A stretch of DNA of 64,000 nt, taken from NCBI GenBank assembly GCA_021018815.1, contig JAITYX010000011.1, forward strand, positions 6,338,501 to 6,402,500, written 5' to 3'. Source of the stretch: Talinum fruticosum (lineage: Eukaryota > Streptophyta > Magnoliopsida > Caryophyllales > Talinaceae). Positions 45,370-57,321 of this stretch are shown piece by piece. The stretch's first letter is position 1; the number at the start of each line of letters is the position of its first letter. The notes beneath the pieces are model-generated. The model was given only the letters and a program-made list of their open reading frames with translations, was not told the origin of the DNA and made no database searches. Made by a program: the position numbers and the translations under genes.

Positions 45370-46346
45370 GTCTTTGTTAAGAAGAATTAAGTCTTAATTT
45401 TATAACCGCAAGTGCACGACGTAATTGTTGCTAACCAGCAAGTACGAGTCATGTCTACAGAGATTGGTGTTTCAAATATCAAAACTATCTTAAACTTTCT
45501 ATCTAGGAAAATCAGCGAGAGATGAGATCATTGGTACTTAAACTAATCCTAAAAAGAAATAAAAAGGAGTACTTGGGTTATGATTTTACCACTTAATAAA
45601 CCAACTAATCAAGACAAGCCTAAACCTACCAAGCTTATGCAAGTATTTAGGAGTGGTCGGTTGCACCATCAAAGGCCGCCCAAACCACACTTTCGAGGGT
45701 CATGAACTAATCCAATTGTTTTAAGCACCTAGTTTTATGGGGTTAGCCTAATTAGAATACTAGAATACAAACCTATGAACCTAGCTAGCATTCGGGCTAT
45801 TTTCACGCCAAAATCCCGACTATTCTCTACATCCACGCTAGCAAATTGGCTCCACCTTTCAGTGATAGACCAATCACCCAAAAATCAGGATGAAAATCCT
45901 TGTGAGGCATTTCATTGAACACGTGGTGGGCATGAGAAGCAATCCTAAATAACAAGCATATACTAAGTGGGTTAAGGCTTAAACGAGATTAATTAGTCAT
46001 TACAGAGGCTAATCACAACCAAGGCATCCAACTTTAACAACTAATTAACATATAAAAGCATGAAACAAATATAAAAACTACATTAAAGAACAAACTAGCA
46101 AAAACCGACTTGAACAAGAACATAAATAAGATCATTAAACTCAAACATGAAAACAAGTAATCAATCAAATTTTAATCAAAATCTAAAATAATAAGCATCA
46201 AATCTTTAAATTAAATTGAAAAATCAAAATAATAAACTTGAAGTAAAGAGGAAAAGAGAAAGAGAAACTTATGCTTGAATTGAGATTGAAGGCTTGAATC
46301 CAAAATCTTGTACGAAATTCAACACTAATCTCCCCCTCTTAATAGG
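45370..46346 (-). other. Leader-like sequence upstream of the Tat-like gag; source of a local duplication
   Basis: Non-coding in both directions. On the minus strand the words GTGCACTTGCGGTTATAA lie just before the putative gag start. Its right half (about 45,888-46,340) recurs at 49,128-49,588. It is probably the 5' leader or LTR interior of the Tat-like element, but no LTR boundary is certain. Confidence 0.4.
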
Positions 46347-47672
46347 TGAAGGTTAGCTCTTGGAAATGTTAAGTCACCCCGAGGGTGGTGAATAGGGTGA
46401 TGGAAGATTTTTGAAATAACAACCAATTCTAAAAAGAATAGACTTAGAAAATAATTCTTAGTCTAGATTGGACTCAGAAAGTGCAAGACACATAAAAATA
46501 CGTATAAACCCTTACGGGGCGGAAAACCACGAATAGTGCGAATCCAAGCACCAATTCAAATCCACCACTTTGAATCCGCAAAATATAAGGACTGACTCTT
46601 TACAGAATTGCTCCCTTATACAATTCAATTACAAGTTTTCCTAAACTTAGAAATTCCCTTATCCGATCTAGTACTTCCTAACTAAGGTAACCTTCATAGT
46701 TAGGGACAATTAAGCTGAGTTAACCATTACAGCTCAGTCAAGGGACTTAGTAGAGAATAGAAAGAATATAAGTGATTATAAGACTTTCTCTTTACAACTC
46801 AAAAAATAAAGACTTAAGAACTAGAGTTGTAAGCTGAAAATTGAGTGACTATGCGGTGAGTAAGTGTATTGCAATGTGTTCAGCAATCTTTAAGTCTTGT
46901 AGAGAGGTTTATATTTATACACAGCAGAGTAGAGTACCCGTTGAGGCTTGTTATAGACTTGTGAGCTTTATTAGCCATTGTAATGGCTAGTCCGAGTCAC
47001 TCGAAAAGGAGTCATTACAATATGACGTTGTGCGGTGGTCCTTGGCTCAAAAGTGGTCCATCCTACTGGTTGTGACTGAAATTTGGGGTGGAAACAACGA
47101 GTTCGGCTCAAAGTTGAAGTTTACCGGATTTGGAAACAAACAACCACTGAAAATGGTGTCCGAGCCTTGTCCGGAAATGTTGCTTGTTTGTCTGCTGGTA
47201 TTTAACGGTTAGAAATTAGTTGCTTTTGCTTTTTAAAATCAGATTAAAATACTTTAATCAACCTACAAAAGAAAATCAAAGTGGTACTAAAAATATAAAA
47301 ATACTTTAGTCCAAGATTTGGCAAAGATAATAATTAATTCAAAGTAATTAAGTACTTAATTATCTTCAACCTAAATAAATGGAATTTTTTAGTCTAATAT
47401 TCATTAGGTTCAAATTTTATCTTGAGTTAATCCTTTAAATAAACAATTAGAATGCACAAACTTGATCAAGTAAATACTTTCATTCAATAAACCGACTTGG
47501 AAAAGAGAATTAACGCTGTAATTGATTTTTAGTTTGAGCACCAAGTCAATACTCAGAATATAAAGTGTTTGTGAAAATCTTTACTCATGCCATTGTTCTG
47601 AGTTGTGTCCGAGTGGGTAAGAAACACAATTAAATGTGTTATGCTCAATAAGTGGTTTCGAGTGGGTAATAC
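46347..47672 (-). repeat. copia LTR A (3' LTR of a gutted element)
   Basis: Starts TGAAGGTTAGCTCT (plus view) and matches 47,955 onwards almost base for base, including the minus-strand TATA at 46,911-46,919. It is truncated where gag-like sequence begins near 47,673. There is no primer site at its left, so for a minus-strand element it is the 3' LTR. Confidence 0.75.
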
Positions 47673-47954
47673 ATTCTATTTAATGGTGTACTCGACGTCT
47701 CCTTGGTTACAACTCTAATTCCTTCCATCTTCATAGAAGTGTAATTTCCATGTTTGATGATGTTCCAAACATCCTCATCACAGATCTCGGATGAAGCATT
47801 CCATCATCTTCTTCCAGTGTTCAAAGTTTGAGCCTTTGAACTTGGGCGATCCGGTAAAAGATCTTCCTTATCGAACTCTCTATTGTTCTAAGCCATCCGA
47901 TCTTTAGACCTTTGGATTGTGAGATCTTCTTAAAAGGCTAAGCTCGATACTAAT
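47673..47954 (-). pseudogene. Residual copia gag and primer site between LTRs A and B
   Basis: Only about 280 bp of interior is left. The minus strand has a primer-site relic (ATTAGTATCGAGC, 47,941-47,954), then GRSFTGSPKFKGSNFEHW and KMMECFIRD, homologous to gag at 32,930-33,010. All of pol has been deleted. Confidence 0.78.
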
Positions 47955-49126
47955 TGAAGGTTAGCTCTTACAGAGGTTAAGTCACTCTAGAGGAGTGGTG
48001 AATAGGGTGATAGAAGATTTTTGAAATAACAACCAATTCCGCACATAATAGACTTAGAAAACAATTCGGAGTCTAGATTGGACTCAAAAAGTGCAAGACA
48101 CATAGAAAAAACGTGGAAACCCTCATGGGGTAGAAAACCACGGGCAATGCTAATCCAAGCACCAAGTCAAATCCACTATTTTTTATCCACAAAATACAAG
48201 GACCGACTCTTTACAAAATTGCTTCCTTATACAATTCAATTACAAGTTTTCCTAGACTCGAAATTCTCTTATTTGATCTAGTACTTCCTAACTAAAGTAA
48301 CCTTTACAGTTAAGGACAATTAAGCTGAGTTAACCCTTACAGCTCGGTCAAGGGACTTAGTACAGAATAGAAAGAGTAGAAGTGATTACAAGACTTTCTC
48401 TTTACAACTCAGCAAGTAAAGACTTAAGAACTAGAGTTGTAAGTCGAAGATTGAGTGAGTATGCACCGAGTAAGTGTATTGTAATGTGTTCAGCAATCTT
48501 CAAGTCTTATAGAGAGGCTTCTATTTATACACAGTAGAGTAGAGTAGTCGTTGAGGTTTCTTCTAGACCTTTGAGCTTTATTAGCCGTTGTAACAGCTAG
48601 TTTGAGTCACTCCAAAAGGAGTCATTGTAATGTGAACGTTGTGCGGTGGTCCTTGGCTCGAAAAGTGGTCCATCCCACTAGTTGTAACTAAAATCTTGGG
48701 TGGAAACAACTGTTGGGCTCAAAATTGAAGTTTACCGGATTTGGAAACAAACAACCCTCACACGGTGTCCGAGCCTTGTCCAGTAAATGTTACTTTTGTG
48801 TCTACTAGTGTTTAACGGCTAGAACTCGATTGCTTTTGCTTTTCACAATAGAATTAAAAATACTTTAATCAACCTACAGAATCAAATCAAAGTGGTACTC
48901 AAAGTATAAAAATACTTTGGTCCAAGATTAGACAAAGATAATAATTAATTCAAAGTAACGAAGCACTTAATTATCTTCAACCTAAATAAATGGAATTTTT
49001 TTAGTCTAATATTCATTAGGTTCAAATTCCTTCTTGAGTCAATACTTTAAATAAACAATCAGAATGTAGAAACTTGATCAAGTGAATAATTTCATTCAAT
49101 AAACTGACTTGGAAAAGAGAATTAAC
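47955..49126 (-). repeat. copia LTR B (5' LTR), broken by a duplication
   Basis: Starts TGAAGGTTAGCTCTTACAG beside the primer site; TATA (minus) at 48,521-48,529. Similarity to LTR A is lost abruptly at about 49,127, where the duplicated leader begins. Confidence 0.75.
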
Positions 49127-49127
49127 A

Positions 49128-49960
49128 ATCCTAAAAATCAAGATGAAAATCCCTTTGAGGATTTCATTGAACACGTGGTGGGCATGAGAAGCAATCCTAA
49201 ATAACAAGCATACAGTAGATGGTTTAAGACTTAAACGAGATCAATTATCCATTAGAGAAGCTAATCACAACCAAAGCATCCAACTTTAACAACTAATTAA
49301 CATATAAAAGCATGAAACAAATACAAAAACTACATTAAAGAACAAACTAGCAAAAGCTGACTTGAACAAGAACGTAAATAAGATAATTAAACTCAAACAT
49401 GAAAACAAGCAATCAATTCAATTTTAATTAAAATCTAAAATAATAAGAATCAAATCTTTAAACTAAATTGAAAAATCAAAATAATAAACTTGAAGTCAAG
49501 AGGAAAAGAGAAAGAGAAAACTTATGCTTGAATTGAGATTGAAGGCTTGAATCCAAAATCTTGTACGAAATTCAACACTAACCTACACCACTTTAAATAA
49601 ACAATTAGAATGCATAAACTTGATCAAGTAAATAATTTCATTCAATAAACTGACTTGGAAAAGGGAATTAAAGCTATAATTGATTTTTAGTTTGAACACT
49701 AAGTCGAGTACTCGGAATATAAAGTGTTTGTGAAACTCTTTACTCATGCCATTATTCCGAGTTGAGTTTGAGTGGGTCGAAACACGAGTTACATGCGTTA
49801 TGTTCAATAGGTGGTTTCGAGTGGGTAAGACAATATTGATAACTTAAAGATGAGTATCTTAAATGCTTAGAATGTCTTGCAATCAAAATCGAGAGAGATA
49901 GAGAGTTATACCCGAGTCTTTAATCTCGCTCTTTTTAATGAAAGGCATTCCACACTTAAG
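49128..49960. repeat. Duplicated leader plus LTR tail (tandem duplication unit)
   Basis: 49,128-49,588 copies 45,888-46,340. 49,590-49,835 copies the LTR part 47,438-47,676, so about 80 bp (49,045-49,126) is present twice in LTR B. The order leader-LTR-gag-LTR|leader-LTR tail indicates a tandem duplication with a deletion rather than a transposon insertion. Confidence 0.65.
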
Positions 49961-50498
49961 ATAGAAGCTAATCGGTTCAGAATGTTAATTTTTTATTTTA
50001 TTTAGATCGAGCAAAAAATATTAAACAGCTCAGCTTAGATCATATACAACTCAGAGCAAACTCGTTGAAGTTAACAGAGCATACTCATCACGGAATTATA
50101 AGCAATAATAAAATATATCGAGTAAATAAGAGAGATAGTTCATATATTCTTAGAGAGAAGAAATTTTCATTAAAGGTTAGAAAATATTACATAGAGATAA
50201 AAAAAATATTTAATCGAAATAAGAACCAAGGACTCCCCTTGAACCAAAAATCTCTATCATTTCTATCTTTTCTCTCCCCTATGAATTTCATCAAATTGAA
50301 AAAAATAGGGAGGAGTGAACAATAAAGAACAAAGATGTTAGACAAAATAATTTGAAATCAAGAGAGAGGATGAGCATTTCTAGTAGAAGTAGAAGAGCGA
50401 GGTCCACCTTTGCGCCTGTAGCCTTGAATAGAGGTAGGCTGGGTGAGGAGGCGAGAGTAGTGGTAGATAAGGAATATGAAGTGTCCTCCTTTGAGTCA
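49961..50498. other. AT-rich stretch and host sequence of solo LTR 3
   Basis: No gene recognised. The last 150 bases (minus) encode Ser/Glu-rich text that seems to continue beyond the solo LTR at 57,322, so it is probably gag-like sequence into which LTR 3 inserted. Confidence 0.35.
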
Positions 50499-51939
50499 TG
50501 TAACAACCCGACCCTAAATCACATTATTCATTTTATTAATTACAATATAAGTGAGCGCGTGCACTTCAATTCGATATTTTGTATTTACATTATCCTTATA
50601 CATGTGTTGTGCGGTTAAGGCGACGAAGTGGCCCTAATAAAAATCTCATAATAAGATTTTAATTTGTGAACATCGTCATTAAAAACAAAATTAAAAGTAA
50701 CAATAAAAGAAAACAAAGTAAATAAATAAATAAATAAAATAAATAAATAAAAATAAAATTTTTAGATTTTTTGAAAGAAAAATCCGAAACGGATTTTTAC
50801 GGAATTTTACACAAAAAAAAAAGAAGAGAAAGGCGGTTAAGACCCAAACAAATCGGGACTTCAATCGTGCTTCCCTTGCTTCCTCTGCTTCCCCTGCCTC
50901 CCCCGCCTCTGCCTGCCTCACCGCCTTCCTGCTGCCATCGCACAGTCCGGCCACCGGACGCCACCAACGCCGACCGAAGCCGGCGCTAGGCGCCGCCCGA
51001 AGGCGCCCATCTCACTTTCCCTCGCGCTATCGCTTTCTCTCTCCCTCGCGTGCTCTGCTTCTCATCCTCTGCTTCTCCTCTCTCGCTGGCGTCGCCCCTT
51101 CGGCCACCAGGCACGATCGACGCCGGCTAGAAGACCGGCGCCGGCCACCCTTTCCCTCTCACTCTCTCACTCTCTCTCGCGCCCTCGCTTTCCCTCTCTC
51201 TTTCCGAGCGGCCCTGTTCCCCTGCTCTCCAGCCGCGGCACTTAACAGCTAGCCACCAGCCGCAGCGGCCGCTGGAGCCAGTCCCCGTCCCCTTGCTCAA
51301 TGGTCGCTGGCGCTATCGTCACGCACCACCACCGCTCCTGCTCTTGCTCTTGGCTTCCATCTCTACGAATTCGAAGGTAAAACCGTAAACTCTAAATTAT
51401 CAAGTTCATTATTTATTTGAACAATTGTAGTTGTAAATTGAAGTATATGATTAGAAATATGATTGTGGAGTGAATTTAAGGATTAATTTGGGGAAAATCC
51501 GAATTGGTGTGAATAATCGAGTTGTGGCATTTTGATGGATTGGTTGTGCATGAATGAGAATGAATGTGATTCTCAACGGGAGATTATGAATTAGTGAATG
51601 AGTTTGGGAGATGTTTATTATAGAATTGGGTAAATTGAGGGATTTGTTATATGTAACGCCCCAATCATCATTACTTAATAATCCCTTCATTAGGGACTAT
51701 TACGTAAGGTCGCAGCGGAAGGTAACGATCGAAGACGTTACCGCCGTCCTAAAAATAGGACAAGGCTAAATAGATGAAATTTAATTGAAACTCAATTTAT
51801 GCATCCACTGTTATAAGCAACTACTTATTACCCAAGTAGCTAGGTCATCCCAAAACATAGGTTACTTGGTTTAGCAATGCAATATTTATACAACCTAGAC
51901 TTTTGTCTAATCCACAAGATAATGTACAACGATTCCCAA

Positions 51940-52156
51940 ATTTCTTATCAAGCTTAGCCTTAGCTAATCTTTGAGGAAAAGGAAAAGGTACCACATAGGG
52001 CTTACGGGAAGGAGTTTTGAATGCTTCACTCCTATGCTTGGACATATCTTCACCACTCAAATCATTTGGCTTATTAGGAGTATTATCATAGTCATTCCCG
52101 GTCTTCTCAACATCAATAACAACTTGGGGACCCTCAAGGTGTTTTCCATTTCGCAA
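51940..52156 (-). pseudogene. Athila-like gag/pol fragment
   Basis: The minus strand reads FKTPSRKPYVVPFPFPQRL followed by AKAKLDKKFGN, the PFPQRLxKxKLDxQFxKF motif common between gag and protease in Athila-like elements. It joins the LTR terminus copy directly at about 51,938. Confidence 0.6.
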
Positions 52157-52574
52157 GATAAAGGCATTGCAATTTTCCCTAAGGTTAATCTCAGGTTGGC
52201 TAGGAAGCTTACCCAGTTGACTAGAGGAAGAGTTAGCTTAAAAGTCCAATCAAATTATGAAAATGAAATTACTAAGAAAATCAATCCAACCTAAAACCAT
52301 GAGTATTTTAAAAAATAAAAAAAAAGAAAATATTATGGAATCATTATGATAAATGTCACCTTATTCATGCAAATTCTTATATCCATTTGGGAGCATATAC
52401 TCTTATGTAACATGTCATTATGTTTGGCTTAGAAAACCGTTGCGAGAATGGTTAGAAACACAAGGATGCAAAAACAAACAAAATAAAAAAAGTAAAATAA
52501 ACAACCTGGAGTAGTAGCCCAACCCAAGCAAGCAAGTATGCAACAAACTAGTTTTGATGGAACGGTAAAACATG

Positions 52575-53035
52575 TTAAATTCCTTTATACTTCAGAGAAT
52601 ATGTTATGATAGCCAATATGCTATTTTTAACCTCATATTCCACGCATTTGACACTATATTCATTTTCATTAGGCGATATTATACTTGTAAGTTGTAACCC
52701 CAAAGTAATTCTTCTAACAGACATTGCCTCGGATTGACCTTCTTTAGGGTACATTTGTACTTCAAACTCCAATGGTCAATATAAATCTTACATGTTACCC
52801 CATACCAGTAATGCCTCCAAATATTTGAAACAAAACAACGAGTAGCCCGCTTAACTTCGTGAGTAGGACTAATCTTTTCACATAGTTTCAGTTGTTGAGA
52901 TGTATAAGCTATGACCTTATCGTCTTGTATTGATACGCATCCTAACCTGTTTTTAAACGTCTCACTATAGATGGTATACTTTTTACCTTCCATGAGCAAG
53001 GTAAGAATTTGAGTTATGGGTAACCTTTTCTTCAA
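52575..53035 (-). pseudogene. Chromovirus-like RT end and RNase H
   Basis: The minus strand reads KRLPITQILTLLMEGKKYTI, YSETFKNRLGCVSIQDDKV, IAYTSQQLKLCEKISPTHEV, IWRHYWYGVTCKIYIDHWSL and KYKCTLKKVNPRQ. This is the canonical chromovirus (Tekay/Del type) RNase H, with YSDAS changed to YSETF and TDHKSL changed to IDHWSL, so catalytic Asp positions are altered. Confidence 0.88.
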
Positions 53036-53379
53036 TTTCTAGAGTGTCTCTTCACATGGTATCATTAGGGCTCGAGAACTCCCTTCTCTACAACTTTCTG
53101 TCCTTGTAGGAAAGTGTTTACTAAATGTTCAAGGCTACCACACACACATACATTTATTACCACCTATTCAACAATTTGATACGGGCGTGATTTGTTTGGC
53201 AACATTTTCCCCAAGATTCGGGGATGCTCAATGAGTGACCTCTGTTGAAACTAATAACATGTTTCTCTTGAACTATACTCTCACTTGTGTTGTTCAGCTC
53301 TCTTTGAGTCTCCGGAATTTAAAGCCCTTAGTCCACTCTTCCATATAGTCCTTGACAATCTTTGATAGTTTAACTAGCA

Positions 53380-53620
53380 AGTTAATGTCGAATATGATAG
53401 GCCAAGCCATCCCCAAATCTTAACATTTTCACCCTATCAATAATGAAAAGGTCCGAGTCATATCTAGCTAACTCCATAAGTTTATTAGCGTACTCCACTA
53501 TTGTCATCTTGTAGTCCATTTTTAACTCTATGAACCCCCATTCTTTTCGTACACGAATTGCGGTGGATAAAATTTAGCTCTAACTCTTCCGAGAAAGTTA
53601 TCCCAAGCGAACTCACAACC
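53380..53620 (-). pseudogene. Chromovirus-like gag fragment
   Basis: The minus strand reads EFIELKMDYKMTIVEYANK, LMELARYDSDLFIIDRVKML and RFGDGLAYHIRH, in frames shifted relative to each other. It corresponds to the second half of Retrotrans_gag. Protease, RT core and integrase are missing between it and the RNase H at 53,035. Confidence 0.72.
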
Positions 53621-54393
53621 TCATTTTTCATTGGGCTTCACCATATGTCCATTGCAATAATATATCCCTATACCTCTTTTCCTCAGGTGCAAATATCTCT
53701 TCCCTCTCTCATGAACCAAGTTGATCACAATCTCTAATATAAAACATATTTAGGTAACTCACGCTTTTATTGTGCTTACATGATCAGTAATACCCAATTG
53801 CACATTAGATTATCATTCTCTCGGGATTCTTATCGATTGAAGAATCATCGATCAAAGGGACTCCCAAGGCTTATTCAGATGTCGGGTTTGCTTTCTAATT
53901 CCAGACTTAAAGGTAATATAAGGAATTTCCTAAGAGAGTTAGGTATTTTCTAAAAATTTCGGCAGAGTTCCGTTTGTAATATGGCCTATCCCATAAATTT
54001 AAAGCTTTAAAACCCCGCATAAAAACACAATATCACTCAACGAGCCACACGCTCGGAGTACACAACTCAACGGTCACACGCTGGAGTACAACCAATATAC
54101 ATTAAAGCTTAAAACCACCCAAATGGCTCATAATACATCCGAAACAAAATTTACGAATTTAATTACAAGCTACAAAACTTAAAAGCATATGAAATGTATG
54201 TCGGCAACTTAAGTCATTATGTACATGATTTATACTTAGCATCACCCAAAATTATATACCTCAATTCAATATTAGTTACACCGCATCCACAAATCCCAAA
54301 ATAACAACTTGCGGAAATAATGGCCACGTAGTTTTCTAAAGGTCAAATCATGACACCTTAAAATCCTATTGCTCACGAGTGATTTCTAAACCT

Positions 54394-54411
54394 TGCTCGA
54401 TACCACTTCGT
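54394..54411 (-). other. Primer-binding site relic
   Basis: Minus strand: CGAAGTGGTATCGAGCAAGG follows the LTR end GGGGGCGTTA. TGGTATCGAGC is an iMet-type primer site, showing that the gutted interior belonged to a minus-strand element whose 5' LTR ended here. Confidence 0.65.
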
Positions 54412-55732
54412 AACGCCCCCAATCATCATTACTTAATAATCCCTTCATTAGGGACTATTACGTAAGGTCGCAGCGGAAGGTAACGATCGAAGACGTTACC
54501 GCCGTCCTAAAAATAGGACAAGGCTAAATAGATGAAATTTAATTGAAACTCAATTTATGCATCCACTGTTATAAGCAACTACTTATTACCCAAGTAGCTA
54601 GGTCATCCCAAAACATAGGTTACTGGTTTAGCAATGCAATATTTATACAACCTAGACTTTTGTCTAATCCACAAGATAATGTACAACGATTCCCAAGGCC
54701 ATACCTAACCCTGGTTGAAGGTAAAATCACTGTGAGCGTCTATGTACCTTCAGGTTTGCGAATGCCACGAGGCTGGCTAGGGTTTGCCTGCGTCGGACTT
54801 ATTAAATGGTTGATTGTTCGCGAGTGCTTCTTCCTAAAACAAAAACAATAAAATATTTGGAAAAGTGAGTCGAAACTCAGTACGTTCATTGCTCGTACCT
54901 TTCAAAAATTCACATATTTCATCAAATCTCAACATTTCTTATATATACAAATAACAATGAATCATTTACAAGGCAAGTTTTGCCACCTAATTAAGTGGTC
55001 CCCGCCCAATTATCAATTACCAAGGGCTTAAGCCCGCCAATTATACCGCGCGCGGCGTCAACTCGGGTTATCGATCGGCCGGGGGTGACACCTGTTCAAC
55101 GATCGTATCAATTACCAAGGGGCTCCACTTCCGGATAATAACCAGCAAGCATGTTTTACTCATATTCTCTCCCCCGATTTCAAACTAAAACGAATTGAAA
55201 TGCGCGCGCTCAATCAATATATTCTTCAAAGTTATTTTACGAGTGCGGGAATGTTCGTATCGAGTTTCGACTCACTTTTCCAAATATTTTATTGTTTTTG
55301 TTTTAGGAAGAAGCACGGCAAACAATCAACCATTTAATAAGTCCGACGCAGGCAAACCCTAGCCAGCCTCGTGGCATTCGCAAACCTGAAGGTACATAGA
55401 CGCTCACGAGTGATTTTACCTTCAACCGAGGGTTAGGTATGGCCTTGGGAATCGTTGTACATTATCTTGTGGATTAGACAAAAGTCTAGGTTGTATAAAT
55501 ATTGCATTGCTAAACCAGTAACCTATGTTTTGGGATGACCTAGCTACTTGGGTAATAAGTAGTTGCTTATAACGATGGATGCATAAATTGAGTTTCAATT
55601 AAATTTCATCTATTTAGCCTTGTCCTATTTTTAGGACGGCGGTAACGTCTTCGATCGTTACCTTCCGCTGCGACCTTACGTAATAGTCCCTAATGAAGGG
55701 ATTATTAAGTAATGATGATTGGGGGCGTTACA
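54412..55732. repeat. Large palindrome of two LTR ends (arms about 470 bp, loop about 380 bp)
   Basis: 54,412-54,876 is the reverse complement of about 55,268-55,732. The loop plus right arm equals the normal LTR end seen at 56,440-57,321. The left arm stops at GAAACTC and switches strand within AGTACG, where GAAACTCGATACG would be expected, a short shared word that suggests template switching. Confidence 0.85.
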
Positions 55733-56043
55733 TTATATGTTGGAAATGGTTATATTGAACAAACAAAGGGGAATGCATATGTAGAAGTTGGAATTCGGTA
55801 ATGTACAAGTGTACAGGTGTGAGGAAATATGAGTCTGTAAATATACCTAATTGTGGTTGTGAAGGTGAATTGTGTTGAGAGAATAATGTTCATCATCTTC
55901 ACATGGTGTATGTACGGGTTTTGAGCAATTCAGTAGATTATGGAACCTTCCTAGGGAAGGCATTTGATGGGTTGACTAATTACTTAACTATAGGTTTTGA
56001 ATGTAATGAAGGGGGAAGGAAGGAATAAACTAGGAATAAGTGT

Positions 56044-56047
<4 letters not shown>

Positions 56048-56110
<63 letters not shown>
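56048..56110. repeat. (TA)n microsatellite
   Basis: About 31 TA units inside solo LTR 3. Confidence 0.95.
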
Positions 56111-56112
<2 letters not shown>

Positions 56113-57321
56113 ATTTTCAATCCAAGTTAACTAATGAATTGAATTCATGAATGTCATTGGCCATCCGATCAGCCTAATCAACTTCTTAATATGCGTTGTA
56201 ATCAATGTTCGAAATGGAATTAATGCGGTAAAGTTATGTAAGGAAACGTAGTTTAACCGATTACGTAATAAATATAGAAAATAAGATAATTGTCAATGCT
56301 TATACAAATTCAAATATTAAAATTCAAGAGATACTTTATTAACAACAACAACCTATTTGAAACAGAACTCATGCCACTTACATTGTCGACTAGCTGGTAA
56401 CTTGGATTTTCATAAAAGGGAGAAACAAATATTCTCGGTTCGAGTACGTTCATTGCCTGTACCTTTCGAAAACTCACATGTTTCATCAAATCTCAACATT
56501 TCTCATATATATAACTAATAATGAATCATTTACAAGGCAAGTTTTGCCACCTAATTAAGTGGTCCCCGCCCAATTATCAATTACCAAGGGCTTAGGCTCA
56601 CCAATTATACTGCGCGCGGCGTCAACTCGGGTTATCGATCCGCCGGGGGTGACACTGTTCAATGATCGTATCAATTATCAAGGGTTCCACTTTCGGATAA
56701 TAACCGGCAAGCAAGTTTTACTTATATTCTCTCCCCCGATTTCAAATTAAAATGAATTGAAATGCGCGCGCTCAATCAATATATTCTTCAAAGTTATTTT
56801 ACGAGTGCGGGAATGTTCGTGCTGAGTTTCGACTCACTCTTCCAAATATTTTACTGTTTTTGTTTTAGGAAGAAGCATTGGTGAACAATCAACCACTTAC
56901 TAAGTCCGACAAAGGCAAACCCGAGCCAGCCACGTGGCATCCGCAAATCCGAAGGTACATAGACACTCACGGTGATTTTACCCTCAACCAGGGTCTAGGT
57001 ATGACCTTGAGAATTACTATACGTTGTATATTATTACGTGGATTAGACAAAAGTCTAGGTTGTATAAATATTATGTTGCTAAATTAGTAAACTCGTATTT
57101 TGGGATGATTTAGCTACTTGGGTAGTAAGTAGTTACTCTTAACAAGATCATTGGGAATATAATAGTGGATGCACAAATTGTAGTTCATTTTATTTCAATT
57201 ATTTAGCCTTGTCCTATTTTTAGGACGGCGGTAACGTCTTCGATCGTTACCTTCCGCTGTGACCTTACGTAATAGTCCCTAATGAAGGGATTATTAAGTA
57301 ATGGTGATTAGGGGCGTTACA

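Larger units (their letters stand above)
51652..55732. mobile_element. Nested 4.1-kb chimera with the same LTR terminus inverted at both ends
   Basis: Left end TGTAACGCCCCAATCATC; right end GATGATTGGGGGCGTTACA. About 287 bp at the two ends are inverted copies. The perfect 5-bp duplication TTATA flanks it (51,647-51,651 and 55,733-55,737). The interior is minus-strand gypsy material: an Athila-like fragment, a chromovirus-like RNase H, gag and a primer site. The right end is a palindrome of two head-to-head LTR ends. A normal element would show different LTR ends at left and right. Confidence 0.8.
50499..57321 (+). mobile_element. Solo LTR 3 of the gypsy-like family with a nested chimera
   Basis: Starts TGTAACAACCCG and ends GGGGCGTTACA, with near-perfect flanking duplication AGTCA/AGTCG (50,494-50,498 and 57,322-57,326). 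After removing the nested insertion (51,652-55,732) about 2.74 kb remains, close to LTR 1. The GC-rich block at 50,850-51,380 lies near its left end as in LTR 1, so orientation is plus. A (TA)n tract occupies 56,048-56,110. The terminal 0.9 kb (56,440-57,321) is the same sequence that forms the right part of the nested chimera. Confidence 0.78.

Noticed and set aside
50691..51000. Opposing Pro/Ala-rich frames
   Set aside because: GC block of solo LTR 3; no signature motif.
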